From positions 1-5,585 of the forward strand of contig CAYRJN010000230.1 of NCBI GenBank assembly GCA_964424545.1: a stretch of DNA of 5,585 bases, read 5' to 3'. This stretch comes from JAUVIB01 sp964424545. Its GTDB lineage: Bacteria; Calditrichota; Calditrichia; Calditrichales; Calditrichaceae. The notes beneath the pieces are model-generated. The model did no database searches. It saw nothing but the letters and a program-made list of their open reading frames with translations, and had not been told where the DNA came from. Of this stretch, positions 1-4,228 are shown one piece after another. The position numbers and the translations under genes are program-made. The stretch's first letter is position 1. The number at the start of each line of letters is the position of its first letter.

Positions 1-33
1 TTTTGCCCCAATATTTATAGGTTTTTATTTAAC

Positions 34-297
34 TTACACTACTGCGAAACTTGAGCAATATATTGTTTCATTTGCCTCACGTAAAGCTATTTTTATTCTT
101 TGAAGAAACTCTTTATATGTTGCCGATTGTGATTCTTCGTAATTTGCCCCTATGGATGTTGCAGATTTTGATAACTGGTACCGCAACACATCATATTCTT
201 TCCGATATGGAATTGTTTTAAGGAATAGAATAATATCAACAGAAAAAGTTAGCAATCTTTCCCGAAAATTTTTATTAACTTCACTTATCATAATCAT
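34..297 (-). pseudogene. Four-helix-bundle (23S rRNA intervening-sequence type) protein, frameshifted and shortened
   Basis: The first 80 or so residues match the four-helix-bundle family once called the 23S rRNA intervening-sequence protein. Visible marks are FRERLLTFSVDIILFLKTIP near the N-terminus, then SKSATSIGANYEES (about 43-56) and FLQRIKIALREANETIY (about 64-80). Family members usually run to about 115-120 residues and continue from ETxYW into a last helix. Here Y80 is followed by CSSFAVV and a stop. Adding one base near 56-57 would give Y-W-L-K-F, as the family expects, but that frame also stops at 29-31. The gene therefore appears to have lost one base and its last helix. The start overlaps an AAAAATG-type repeat and no good ribosome binding site is visible. 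The molecular role of the family is not settled. The family call is firm; the broken state is inferred. Confidence 0.75.
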
Positions 298-298
298 T

Positions 299-338
299 TT
301 TCATTTTTCATTGTTTTAATTTTTTTATTTTTTATTTT
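299..338 (-). repeat. A-rich heptamer repeat tract between the AlbA_2 remnant and the four-helix-bundle gene
   Basis: On the minus strand this tract reads as units of AAAAAAT, then AAAAATG. It begins inside the last codons of the upstream gene (KNKK and its TAA stop) and ends in ATG triplets next to the start of the downstream gene. The same type of tract recurs in most spacers of the window. Confidence 0.6.
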
Positions 339-813
339 TAACAACCCAATATCCTGTCTTATCGGAACCGATTCTTTGTATTATGTTTAATTCTCTTAAT
401 TTTTTCAAATCTCTTATAACCGTTGACCGTGTTATATTTAGCTTTGCGCTTAAGTCATTAATTGTTATAGAACCATTTTCTTTAATTAGATTAATTAGAT
501 TATATTGTCTGTCATTTACAGTATCATTTACAGTTCCATTTACAGTGTCATTTACAGTGTCATTTACAGGCACATTATTATGAATACTTATTTTCTGTTT
601 GATATATTTTAGTCTTGTAAAAAAACCACCGGAAATCTCTTTAAATTCAAATTTCATTGTTGGATATTTTTGGATATGCTTTCGTATTCTCCAATATCCA
701 CTGCCGTATTTTTCAATATCACCTGTCAAATAAAACGTTTCCGTCAGTAATTTATTTCGATGAATAGATATGTAATTACCCGAGTATAATTTTTCTACTG
801 TCAAATCACCCAT
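325..813 (-). CDS. C-terminal fragment of an AlbA_2/RecG-like transcriptional regulator (winged helix)
   Basis: This open frame is the second half of an AlbA_2 (Schlafen-type ATP-binding) regulator. Residues 1-62 hold the segment VEKLYSGNYIS-HRNKLL and IEKYGSGYWRIRKHI, typical of the RecG-like C-terminal ATPase part; the SGGFFTRLKY strand follows at about 61-70. Residues 80-101 are an NDTVN/NGTVN repeat linker, and residues 102-162 form a helix-turn-helix (ITINDLSAKLNITRSTVIRDLKKL). The homologous frame really continues upstream without a stop to about 888 (DYTNPTNLIIKIFDESIEITNHGNL), so the ATG at 813 is an internal methionine and not the ancestral start. The last residues, KNKK and TAA, are encoded by the A-rich repeat. 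The rest of the gene lies at 864-1367 in another frame. A stable product is unlikely; if made, it would be a DNA-binding fragment without the N-terminal domain. Confidence 0.7.
   Translation of the reverse strand: MGDLTVEKLYSGNYISIHRNKLLTETFYLTGDIEKYGSGYWRIRKHIQKYPTMKFEFKEISGGFFTRLKYIKQKISIHNNVPVNDTVNDTVNGTVNDTVNDRQYNLINLIKENGSITINDLSAKLNITRSTVIRDLKKLRELNIIQRIGSDKTGYWVVKNKK
512..571 (-). repeat. Five 12-bp tandem units encoding a (V)NDT/NGT linker
   Basis: Five near-identical 12-base units (plus-strand core TCATTTACAGTG) lie at 512-523, 524-535, 536-547, 548-559 and 560-571. They encode the NDTV, NDTV, NGTV, NDTV, NDRQ-type linker before the winged helix of the AlbA_2 remnant. The unit length is a multiple of three, so gain or loss of units keeps the frame. 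Short NxTVN-like repeats at this position are, from memory, common in this protein family. Confidence 0.85.
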
Positions 814-863
814 TAAGTTCCCATGGTTTGTTATCTCTATGCTTTCATCAAAAATTTTAATAA

Positions 864-1367
864 TCAGGTTGGTTGGATTTGTATAATCTCAGAATACTGT
901 AAGGCGCTATGGTCCAATTGATTATATTCAGAGTTTACAGAAAAAACATCAAATGAATAATTTAGACTTATAAAACGTAATTCCGTTATTTCATCAATAT
1001 TTAATTTATGATTGAAATTTTGTTTTCTTGCAAAAAACAGATTTTTATAAGCAACCGGTTTTATTGGAAAATCATTAACGCTAAATACAATTACTGCTTT
1101 ATCGTTTACGCGAACATTATCAATAATAGGAAAAATAGAAGGTTCCGTATTTTGTTTTATTTCATTAATCCATTTTTGAAGACTCTCATCGCTTATTGAA
1201 ACCCCTTTGACATCTCTATGGTCATTAACGCCAATTAAAACCTTGCCGCCTTTTGAGTTTGAAAAAGCGGTTAACGTTTCAATTACGGTTTTATTAAACG
1301 ATTGTTTAAATTCAACGGTATCGCTTTCACCTTAAAAAATTAAATTTTGCAATTCGTTCTTTGTCAT
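864..1367 (-). pseudogene. N-terminal part of the same AlbA_2 regulator, disabled by a nonsense codon and an internal deletion
   Basis: Translation from the ATG at 1365-1367 gives MTKNELQNLIF, then a TAA at 1332-1334 where the family has a glutamine (LIFQGESxTVEFK). Without that stop the frame runs for about 155 more codons as a clear AlbA_2 domain: GESDTVEFKQSFN, ETLTAFSNSKGGKVLIGVND, SLQKWINEIKQNTEPSIFP, VNDFPIKPVAYKN and LNIDEITELR. It contains no internal methionine, and it stops at 864-866. The homology then resumes at about 888 in a different frame (DYTNPTN...), well into the C-terminal half. Compared with the usual 450-500 residues, roughly 100 or more residues between the two parts are missing. 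The gene therefore has at least two lesions: a point nonsense mutation (CAA to TAA) and a deletion that changed frame. These proteins usually act as regulators or appear in accessory and defence-related loci. Confidence 0.8.
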
Positions 1368-1418
1368 TAGCCCTAATTTTTTCACTTCTTACTTCTTTTT
1401 CCACCACGAATACCATCA

Positions 1419-1439
1419 CGCCTCAGGCGGACAAGCTGA
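1419..1439. repeat. Small palindromic element (CGCCTCAGGCG core)
   Basis: The 11-base core at 1419-1429 (CGCCTCAGGCG) is a near-perfect inverted repeat. It is followed by GACAAGCTGA, which shares AGCTTGTC (read on the other strand) with the short dispersed repeat at 1555-1589. It is GC-rich in an AT-rich spacer, which makes it look like an inserted or folded element. Only one copy is present in the window. Confidence 0.4.
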
Positions 1440-1497
1440 AACACACGAAGAAAACATTATTCATAAAGTTTTTTATTTACGACACGGTTTTTAATTT

Positions 1498-1559
1498 TGT
1501 CATTTTGTATTTTTTATTTTTTACTTTTTACTTTTTACTTTTTATTTTTTACTTTTTAT
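1498..1559 (-). repeat. Long A-rich heptamer repeat tract downstream of the TumE-type toxin gene
   Basis: The minus strand runs through about eight units of TAAAAAG or TAAAAAA, mostly spaced by exactly seven bases, and then TACAAAATGAC. Because seven is not a multiple of three, the TAA triplets fall in all three reading frames within about 21 bases. Confidence 0.75.
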
Positions 1560-1589
1560 CGTCTGCTGAGCTTGTCGACGCATCATTTT
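1555..1589 (-). repeat. Short dispersed repeat, copy A (CTCAGC/GTCGAC type)
   Basis: The minus strand reads AAAATGATGC, GTCGACAAGCTCAGC, AGACGATAAA. It shares both ends with copy B at 2367-2425 but lacks that copy's two internal duplications. Its first bases overlap the last codons of the toxin gene and provide its TGA stop (1583-1585). Repeats of the TTCGACAAGCTCAGC type are, from memory, common dispersed elements in many environmental bacterial genomes. Confidence 0.65.
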
Positions 1590-1930
1590 TCACTTGATTT
1601 AATTTTTTTCTCTATCACTTTTAGTACCTGCTCCAGTGTTCTTTCATACGAAGGCAGTATTTCATTTTTTTTGTGTTTATGATGCGGAAAAGTTTCAATA
1701 TCCCAGTCAGGTGCATTATCCCAGCGAATTATAAGTTTTTGGCTTTTCATTTGCCAATGGTATGAATATTTCCTTTTTCTTCCATTAATTATAGTTTCTC
1801 TTATATGCAATTTAGAAAAATCCTTAAATTCTATTACTGCTCTAAGCCGTAAATTTGAACCGAACTGTTCATATTTATTAATCTTGTAAGAGCGGATAAT
1901 TTCAGAATAATGATTTAAAAGTTCAAGCAT
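1583..1930 (-). CDS. TumE-family (DUF6516) toxin of a toxin-antitoxin pair
   Basis: This 115-residue protein carries the signature of the TumE/DUF6516 toxin family. The marks are LRLRAVIEF (27-35), the run YSYHWQ (55-60), RWDNAP (69-74), TFPHHKH (80-86) and a final helix T98-LEQVLKVIEKKI. The conserved Tyr, His, Trp, Asp and paired His residues suggest a compact fold with a functional centre, but I know of no settled reaction and claim none. The length is normal for the family and nothing is missing. The ATG lies inside the last codons of the upstream antitoxin (8-base overlap, ATGCTTGA), which points to translational coupling. The last residues and the TGA are contributed by a dispersed repeat. 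The family assignment rests on motif recognition and is strong. Confidence 0.88.
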   Translation of the reverse strand: MLELLNHYSEIIRSYKINKYEQFGSNLRLRAVIEFKDFSKLHIRETIINGRKRKYSYHWQMKSQKLIIRWDNAPDWDIETFPHHKHKKNEILPSYERTLEQVLKVIEKKIKSSEK

Positions 1931-2225
1931 TCTTAAATTCTTTAGCTTTCTTTGTCCACCATTTTAAGGCATTAGCAGCAAATTCCCAATCTTCCAAATC
2001 ATCTTCTTTATTAAAATTTTCCCTGCCTCTCACATTGCGCAGCTTTTTTTTGAATTCAGAAAGTCTAACTCCATATTTTTTTTCAAAGAATTCTATCTCT
2101 GCTTTATATTGTTCTTTTTTTGAAAGTGTATGAAGGAAATAAACATCTTCTAACATTTTTTCGGAAGACGAATAGGCTTCTTCAATAAGTATATGTTCTT
2201 TAACTGTCATTTCAACACCCGCCAT
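1923..2225 (-). CDS. Cognate antitoxin of the TumE-type toxin
   Basis: This 100-residue, strongly charged and mostly helical protein directly precedes the DUF6516 toxin and overlaps it by eight bases. Its central part resembles the partners usually seen with these toxins: a helix with SSSEKMLEDVYFLHTLSKKEQ (about 19-39), then FEKKYGVRLSEFKKKLRN (about 47-64), and a C-terminal tail ending in EDWEFAANALKWWTKKAKEF. I see no ribbon-helix-helix or HTH motif clear enough to claim DNA binding. Two starts are possible. The ATG at 2225 has little in front of it; the ATG at 2208-2210 (MTVKEHIL) has GGCGGG seven bases upstream and may be the real one, giving 95 residues. The antitoxin-first order and the overlap support the role. 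A nested inverted repeat lies just upstream. Confidence 0.75.
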   Translation of the reverse strand: MAGVEMTVKEHILIEEAYSSSEKMLEDVYFLHTLSKKEQYKAEIEFFEKKYGVRLSEFKKKLRNVRGRENFNKEDDLEDWEFAANALKWWTKKAKEFKNA

Positions 2226-2256
2226 TTATTTTGTTTTTATCACTTTATTCATGTAA

Positions 2257-2310
2257 TCAGGAGAGTTTTTATTGATCCCATTTTTTTGTTACAAAAAACG
2301 CATCTCCTGA
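2257..2310. promoter_or_regulatory. Nested inverted repeat, possible operator of the toxin-antitoxin operon
   Basis: An eight-base inverted repeat, TCAGGAGA (2257-2264) and TCTCCTGA (2303-2310), encloses a smaller hairpin made of a T-run, G, three bases, C and an A-run (about 2282-2298). The structure ends about 30 bases before the antitoxin start. Toxin-antitoxin operons are commonly repressed by their own products at such palindromes, so an operator is the likeliest role; an RNA leader structure is the alternative. Confidence 0.4.
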
Positions 2311-2339
2311 AACAATTTATTAACATTACTCATTACTCT

Positions 2340-2366
2340 GTTTTTCTCATTTTTCATTTTTCATTC
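2340..2366 (-). repeat. TGAAAAA-type heptamer repeat
   Basis: The minus strand reads AATGAAAAATGAAAAATGAG, a variant of the seven-base repeat with TGA in place of TAA. It directly follows the dispersed repeat copy B. Confidence 0.55.
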
Positions 2367-2425
2367 TTTACCGTCTGCTGAGCGCTTGTGCTGAGCCTTG
2401 TCGAAGTATGTCGAAGCATCATTTT
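2367..2425 (-). repeat. Short dispersed repeat, copy B, with two internal duplications
   Basis: It shares the ends AAAATGATGC and CTCAGCAGACG with copy A at 1555-1589. It is longer because of a direct repeat of TGCTGAGCGCTTG (2376-2388) as TGCTGAGCCTTG (2389-2400), and of TGTCGAAGTA (2399-2408) as TGTCGAAGCA (2409-2418). Confidence 0.65.
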
Positions 2426-2458
2426 GTATTTTTTACTTTTTATTTTTTATTTTTCTTA
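2424..2458 (-). repeat. A-rich heptamer repeat covering the 3' end of the DUF5674 partner gene
   Basis: The minus strand runs AAGAAAAATAAAAAATAAAA and on to AAAATGATGC. The tract encodes the last residues (KKNKK) and the TAA stop of the gene that ends at 2440, and leads straight into dispersed repeat copy B. Confidence 0.6.
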
Positions 2459-2811
2459 TTGTTACTTCCCAACAAATTCCACGATTCCGCCGTCATTTCA
2501 ATTAATGTGCGATAAATTAACGCATTAAGTTTTGCATCTTTTTTTTCGGCAACATAAAGCCAGCCGAGCGTTTCACGAAAACGGCGCAGCTCTTTCAATC
2601 CATGTGTTTTCTTCCACTTATCATCCGCCGAGGTTAGATCGGTGAGCTCCATAGCGCGTTCATAACAATAATTAACTTCTTCCGCTGATCCTTCTATTAT
2701 ACGATTCTTAGCTCTGTTTAGTTCATTGGCAATCATTAATATTTGCTGCCCTTTTGAATATTTTCCCCACTTTTCAGCGCTCAAATTTTTATGATAAAGT
2801 AAACGATACAT
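2440..2811 (-). CDS. Unrecognised all-helical partner protein of the DUF5674 gene
   Basis: I cannot name a family or a function for this 123-residue protein. It looks almost entirely helical and soluble, with no signal peptide or membrane segment. Segments that look conserved are LSAEKW (10-15), QQILMIANELNRAKN (22-36), NYCYERAMELTDLT (47-60) and LKELRRFRETLGWLY (72-86), giving four or five amphipathic helices. The pattern of short helices with paired charged residues recalls HEPN-like or other helical-bundle proteins, but no RxxxxH-type HEPN motif is visible, so that is not claimed. The gene starts one base after the stop of the DUF5674 gene and has no ribosome binding site of its own, so it is probably translated by coupling. 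The tail NNKKNKK is encoded by the A-rich repeat and is probably acquired. It most likely works with the DUF5674 protein. Confidence 0.7.
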   Translation of the reverse strand: MYRLLYHKNLSAEKWGKYSKGQQILMIANELNRAKNRIIEGSAEEVNYCYERAMELTDLTSADDKWKKTHGLKELRRFRETLGWLYVAEKKDAKLNALIYRTLIEMTAESWNLLGSNNKKNKK

Positions 2812-2812
2812 T

Positions 2813-3154
2813 TTATTGTAATAAGAGATGTTGGATTATGTTAAATATTTTCTGACGTATTTCAGGAGCTTCAATTTCCATACTTCTGTTATTTTGCGCC
2901 GGTCGTATATTGATGAACGATGTATATTCCAGAATACTTTCCCCTTCTTTATCCGGATAGATGTTTGCGCCCCATAAATCCTGCTGCTGCGATCCGTTAT
3001 GCAATAAAATTTCTTCCAAATCGGCATGCATTTCCGCGTCTGCCGCTATTATTTCCCGTTTAATATCAACGACAATTTTTATCATCTCAATTAAACCGGA
3101 TTCACACTCTTGCCATAGTTTTTTTAGAAGCATTGGCCTTTCAATAATAATCAT
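2813..3154 (-). CDS. DUF5674 family protein
   Basis: This 113-residue protein has the hallmarks of DUF5674: the N-terminal MIIIERPMLLKKL, VDIKREI (29-35), AEMHADLEEILL (40-51), the core GSQQQDLWGANIYP (54-67), and SFINIRPAQNNRSMEIE (79-95) followed by a final helix IRQKIFNII. It is full length for the family. The conserved His43, Glu47/48, Asp59, Trp61, Asn82, Arg84 and Arg90 could line a functional site, but the biochemical role is unknown to me. It is followed after one base by a helical protein, so the two form a tight pair that resembles a toxin-antitoxin layout. The start ATG has no clear ribosome binding site and overlaps the stop of a 19-codon reading frame (3151-3210) by ATGA. The family call is by motif recognition. 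Confidence 0.85.
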   Translation of the reverse strand: MIIIERPMLLKKLWQECESGLIEMIKIVVDIKREIIAADAEMHADLEEILLHNGSQQQDLWGANIYPDKEGESILEYTSFINIRPAQNNRSMEIEAPEIRQKIFNIIQHLLLQ

Positions 3155-3247
3155 AATAGCGTATATATTTTTTTAATATTCTCAATACCGCTCAATATTA
3201 ACCATTCCATAAAACTTATTTTTACTTTTTATTTTTTATTATATTTT
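3155..3247 (-). other. Short spacer upstream of the DUF5674 gene with an A-rich repeat
   Basis: The minus strand first carries a heptamer-type tract (about 3218-3250: ATAATAAAAAATAAAAAGTA) and then a 19-codon frame starting at 3210 (MEWLILSG...). No terminator hairpin or clear promoter is visible. Confidence 0.4.
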
Positions 3248-3538
3248 TCAAAAATTCCAGTGTCTTGGCTGGGATTGTTCTTTAATATATCATGCAAACC
3301 TGTTTTTTTATATGCCGCTAAGCGCCGATAAAAAAGAAGCTGTTCTTTTATCAATCTCCCTTGAATTAATTAGCGCATTTACGATCTTTTCTAAACCATA
3401 ATAATCCAATATCTTTTTAAAATCCGAATATCGGCCGTATAATAAAACTTTTTTTATTATATATTTTTCATTTTTCTCGTTATCGATTCGGGTAATGTCC
3501 GCATCCTAAAACAAATGTTTTGACAAGATATTTACCAT
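3248..3538 (-). pseudogene. DUF6922-like gene with three in-frame nonsense codons
   Basis: From the ATG at 3536-3538, with AAGGA ten bases upstream, one frame can be followed for 96 codons to TGA at 3248-3250. It is interrupted by TAG at codon 11 (3506-3508), TAA at codon 77 (3308-3310) and TGA at codon 83 (3290-3292). The text around the stops still reads like DUF6922: LSKHLF-stop-DADITRIDNEKN, then YIIKKVLLYGRYSDFKKIL, YYGLEKIVNALINSREIDK, TASFLSALSGI-stop-KNRFA-stop-YIKEQSQPRHWNF. In the family the first stop would be Trp (FWD) and the third Cys (RCY). No frameshift is needed. Family members are often placed beside an AbiEii-type nucleotidyltransferase toxin gene; none follows here. A frame starting after the first stop could in principle still produce a 65-residue core. 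Confidence 0.7.
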
Positions 3539-3548
3539 CGATTGTTTT

Positions 3549-3553
3549 TCCTT
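3549..3553 (-). promoter_or_regulatory. Ribosome binding site of the DUF6922-like pseudogene
   Basis: The minus strand has TAAGGAAA with AAGGA ten bases before the ATG at 3538. It is the clearest Shine-Dalgarno match in the accessory part of the window and fixes the ancestral start of a now broken gene. Confidence 0.5.
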
Positions 3554-3555
3554 AC

Positions 3556-3601
3556 ATTAACCATTAATAATTAATAGTTAATAATTAGCAATTAATAATT
3601 G
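3556..3601. repeat. TAATTATTAA repeats across the 3' end of cysC
   Basis: Read on the minus strand, three copies of a TAATTATTAA-like unit occur about every 13-14 bases, followed by ATGGTTAATG. The first copies encode the final residues of cysC (QLLIANY) and its TAA stop at 3578-3580. This is a second kind of simple repeat, distinct from the heptamers, again placed at a gene end. Confidence 0.5.
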
Positions 3602-4168
3602 TATTTCTCTTACGGCTTCCTGTACACTCATTTTATCCGTATCAATAATAATTTCGGGGTTTTCCGGCTCTTCATAAGCGGAAGAGATACCGGTAAAATC
3701 CTTAATCTCGCCCTTTTTTGCTTTTTTATATAACCCTTTGGGATCGCGTTTAATACAGGTTTCCAAACTTGCTTTTACATAAACTTCGACAAAACGACCT
3801 TTGCCTGCTTTTTGACGCGCAAAACTGCGCATCTTAGCCGCCGGAGAGATAAAAGAAACCAATGTAATCAAGCCCGCATCTTTAAACAGAGCGGCTACTT
3901 CAGCCACCCTTCTGATATTTTCTTCCCTATCATCATCACTAAAACCTAAGTCGGCGTTCAAACCGTGACGGATATTATCGCCGTCGAGACGATAGCATAA
4001 ACGGCCGTCGGCAATAAATCGTTTTTCCAACTCAACGGTAATGGTGGATTTCCCCGAACCGGAAAGTCCCGTAAACCAAATAACCTGCCCTTTTTGTCCG
4101 GTTATCTTCTCCCGATCCTGAGCCGTTACCTCGCTTTCATGCCATACAATATTTTTATCTTCTATCAT
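3578..4168 (-). CDS. cysC: Adenylyl-sulfate (APS) kinase
   Basis: This enzyme phosphorylates APS at the 3' position with ATP to make PAPS, the donor for sulfate reduction or for sulfotransferases; it is cytoplasmic. With the start at 4168 it has 196 residues, normal for CysC. In order it shows the leader NIVWHESEVTAQDRE, the Walker A GLSGSGKS (34-41), DGDN (62-65), the substrate-contacting ENIRR (83-87), SFISP with the serine of the family (105-109), RDPKGLYKKAKKGEI (141-155) and FTGISSAYEEPENPE (158-172). All key residues are present, so it should be active. I prefer the ATG at 4168 because GGCGG lies nine bases before it; a TTG at 4177 would add three residues. It follows the CysN-like gene by 60 bases, probably in one operon. 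The last codons fall in an AT-rich repeat. Confidence 0.95.
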   Translation of the reverse strand: MIEDKNIVWHESEVTAQDREKITGQKGQVIWFTGLSGSGKSTITVELEKRFIADGRLCYRLDGDNIRHGLNADLGFSDDDREENIRRVAEVAALFKDAGLITLVSFISPAAKMRSFARQKAGKGRFVEVYVKASLETCIKRDPKGLYKKAKKGEIKDFTGISSAYEEPENPEIIIDTDKMSVQEAVREIQLLIANY

Positions 4169-4195
4169 TAAACACAACCGCCGTTACACGAATTT

Positions 4196-4226
4196 GTACT
4201 TTTTATTTTTTATTTTTTACTTATTT
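4196..4226 (-). repeat. A-rich heptamer repeat between the cysN-like gene and cysC
   Basis: The minus strand reads AAATAAGTAAAAAATAAAAA and on to AAAAGTACAAATTC, beginning a few bases after the TAG of the upstream gene. The same repeat sits here within what is probably one operon, so it need not stop transcription. Confidence 0.6.
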
Positions 4227-4228
4227 TC

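Larger units (their letters stand above)
1368..1582. other. Spacer between the TumE-type toxin gene and the AlbA_2 remnant, holding repeats only
   Basis: No gene is supported in these 215 bases. Reading down the minus strand, the spacer holds a CTCAGC/GTCGAC short repeat (to 1555), a long A-rich heptamer tract (about 1498-1554), a CGTGTGTTT...TTCGTGGTGG stretch interrupted by a palindromic insert (1419-1439), and then a short AG-rich leader before the ATG at 1367. I see no convincing promoter or terminator. Confidence 0.6.
2226..2439 (-). promoter_or_regulatory. Leader region of the toxin-antitoxin operon
   Basis: This 214-base spacer holds no gene. On the minus strand it starts with an A-rich heptamer tract, then repeat copy B, then a TGAAAAA tract, then the nested inverted repeat at 2257-2310. 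A weak sigma-70-like pair can be drawn (TTGTAA at 2289-2294, 17 bases, TAAAAA), which would place the promoter inside the inverted repeat. The promoter match is only four of six at each box and is offered as a guess. Confidence 0.3.

Noticed and set aside
512..571. Evenly spaced repeats as a CRISPR array
   Set aside because: The units are 12 bases, tandem, without spacers, and coding in frame.
383..583. Plus-strand frame with SFTV repeats
   Set aside because: It is the reverse reading of the 12-bp tandem units in the AlbA_2 remnant.
1419..1429. Palindrome as a rho-independent terminator
   Set aside because: The stem is only about five base pairs with a one-base loop, and no T-run follows on either strand.
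3484..3538. A reading on the minus strand containing TFVLGCGHYPN, reminiscent of the glutamate racemase LGCTHYP motif
   Set aside because: Only about ten residues match, the frame stops at once, and the DUF6922-like frame explains the same bases over 96 codons.
3248..3538. Stop-codon reassignment to explain in-frame stops
   Set aside because: All three stop codons end intact genes in this window, and the interrupted positions differ in the expected residue (Trp, Cys, Gln).
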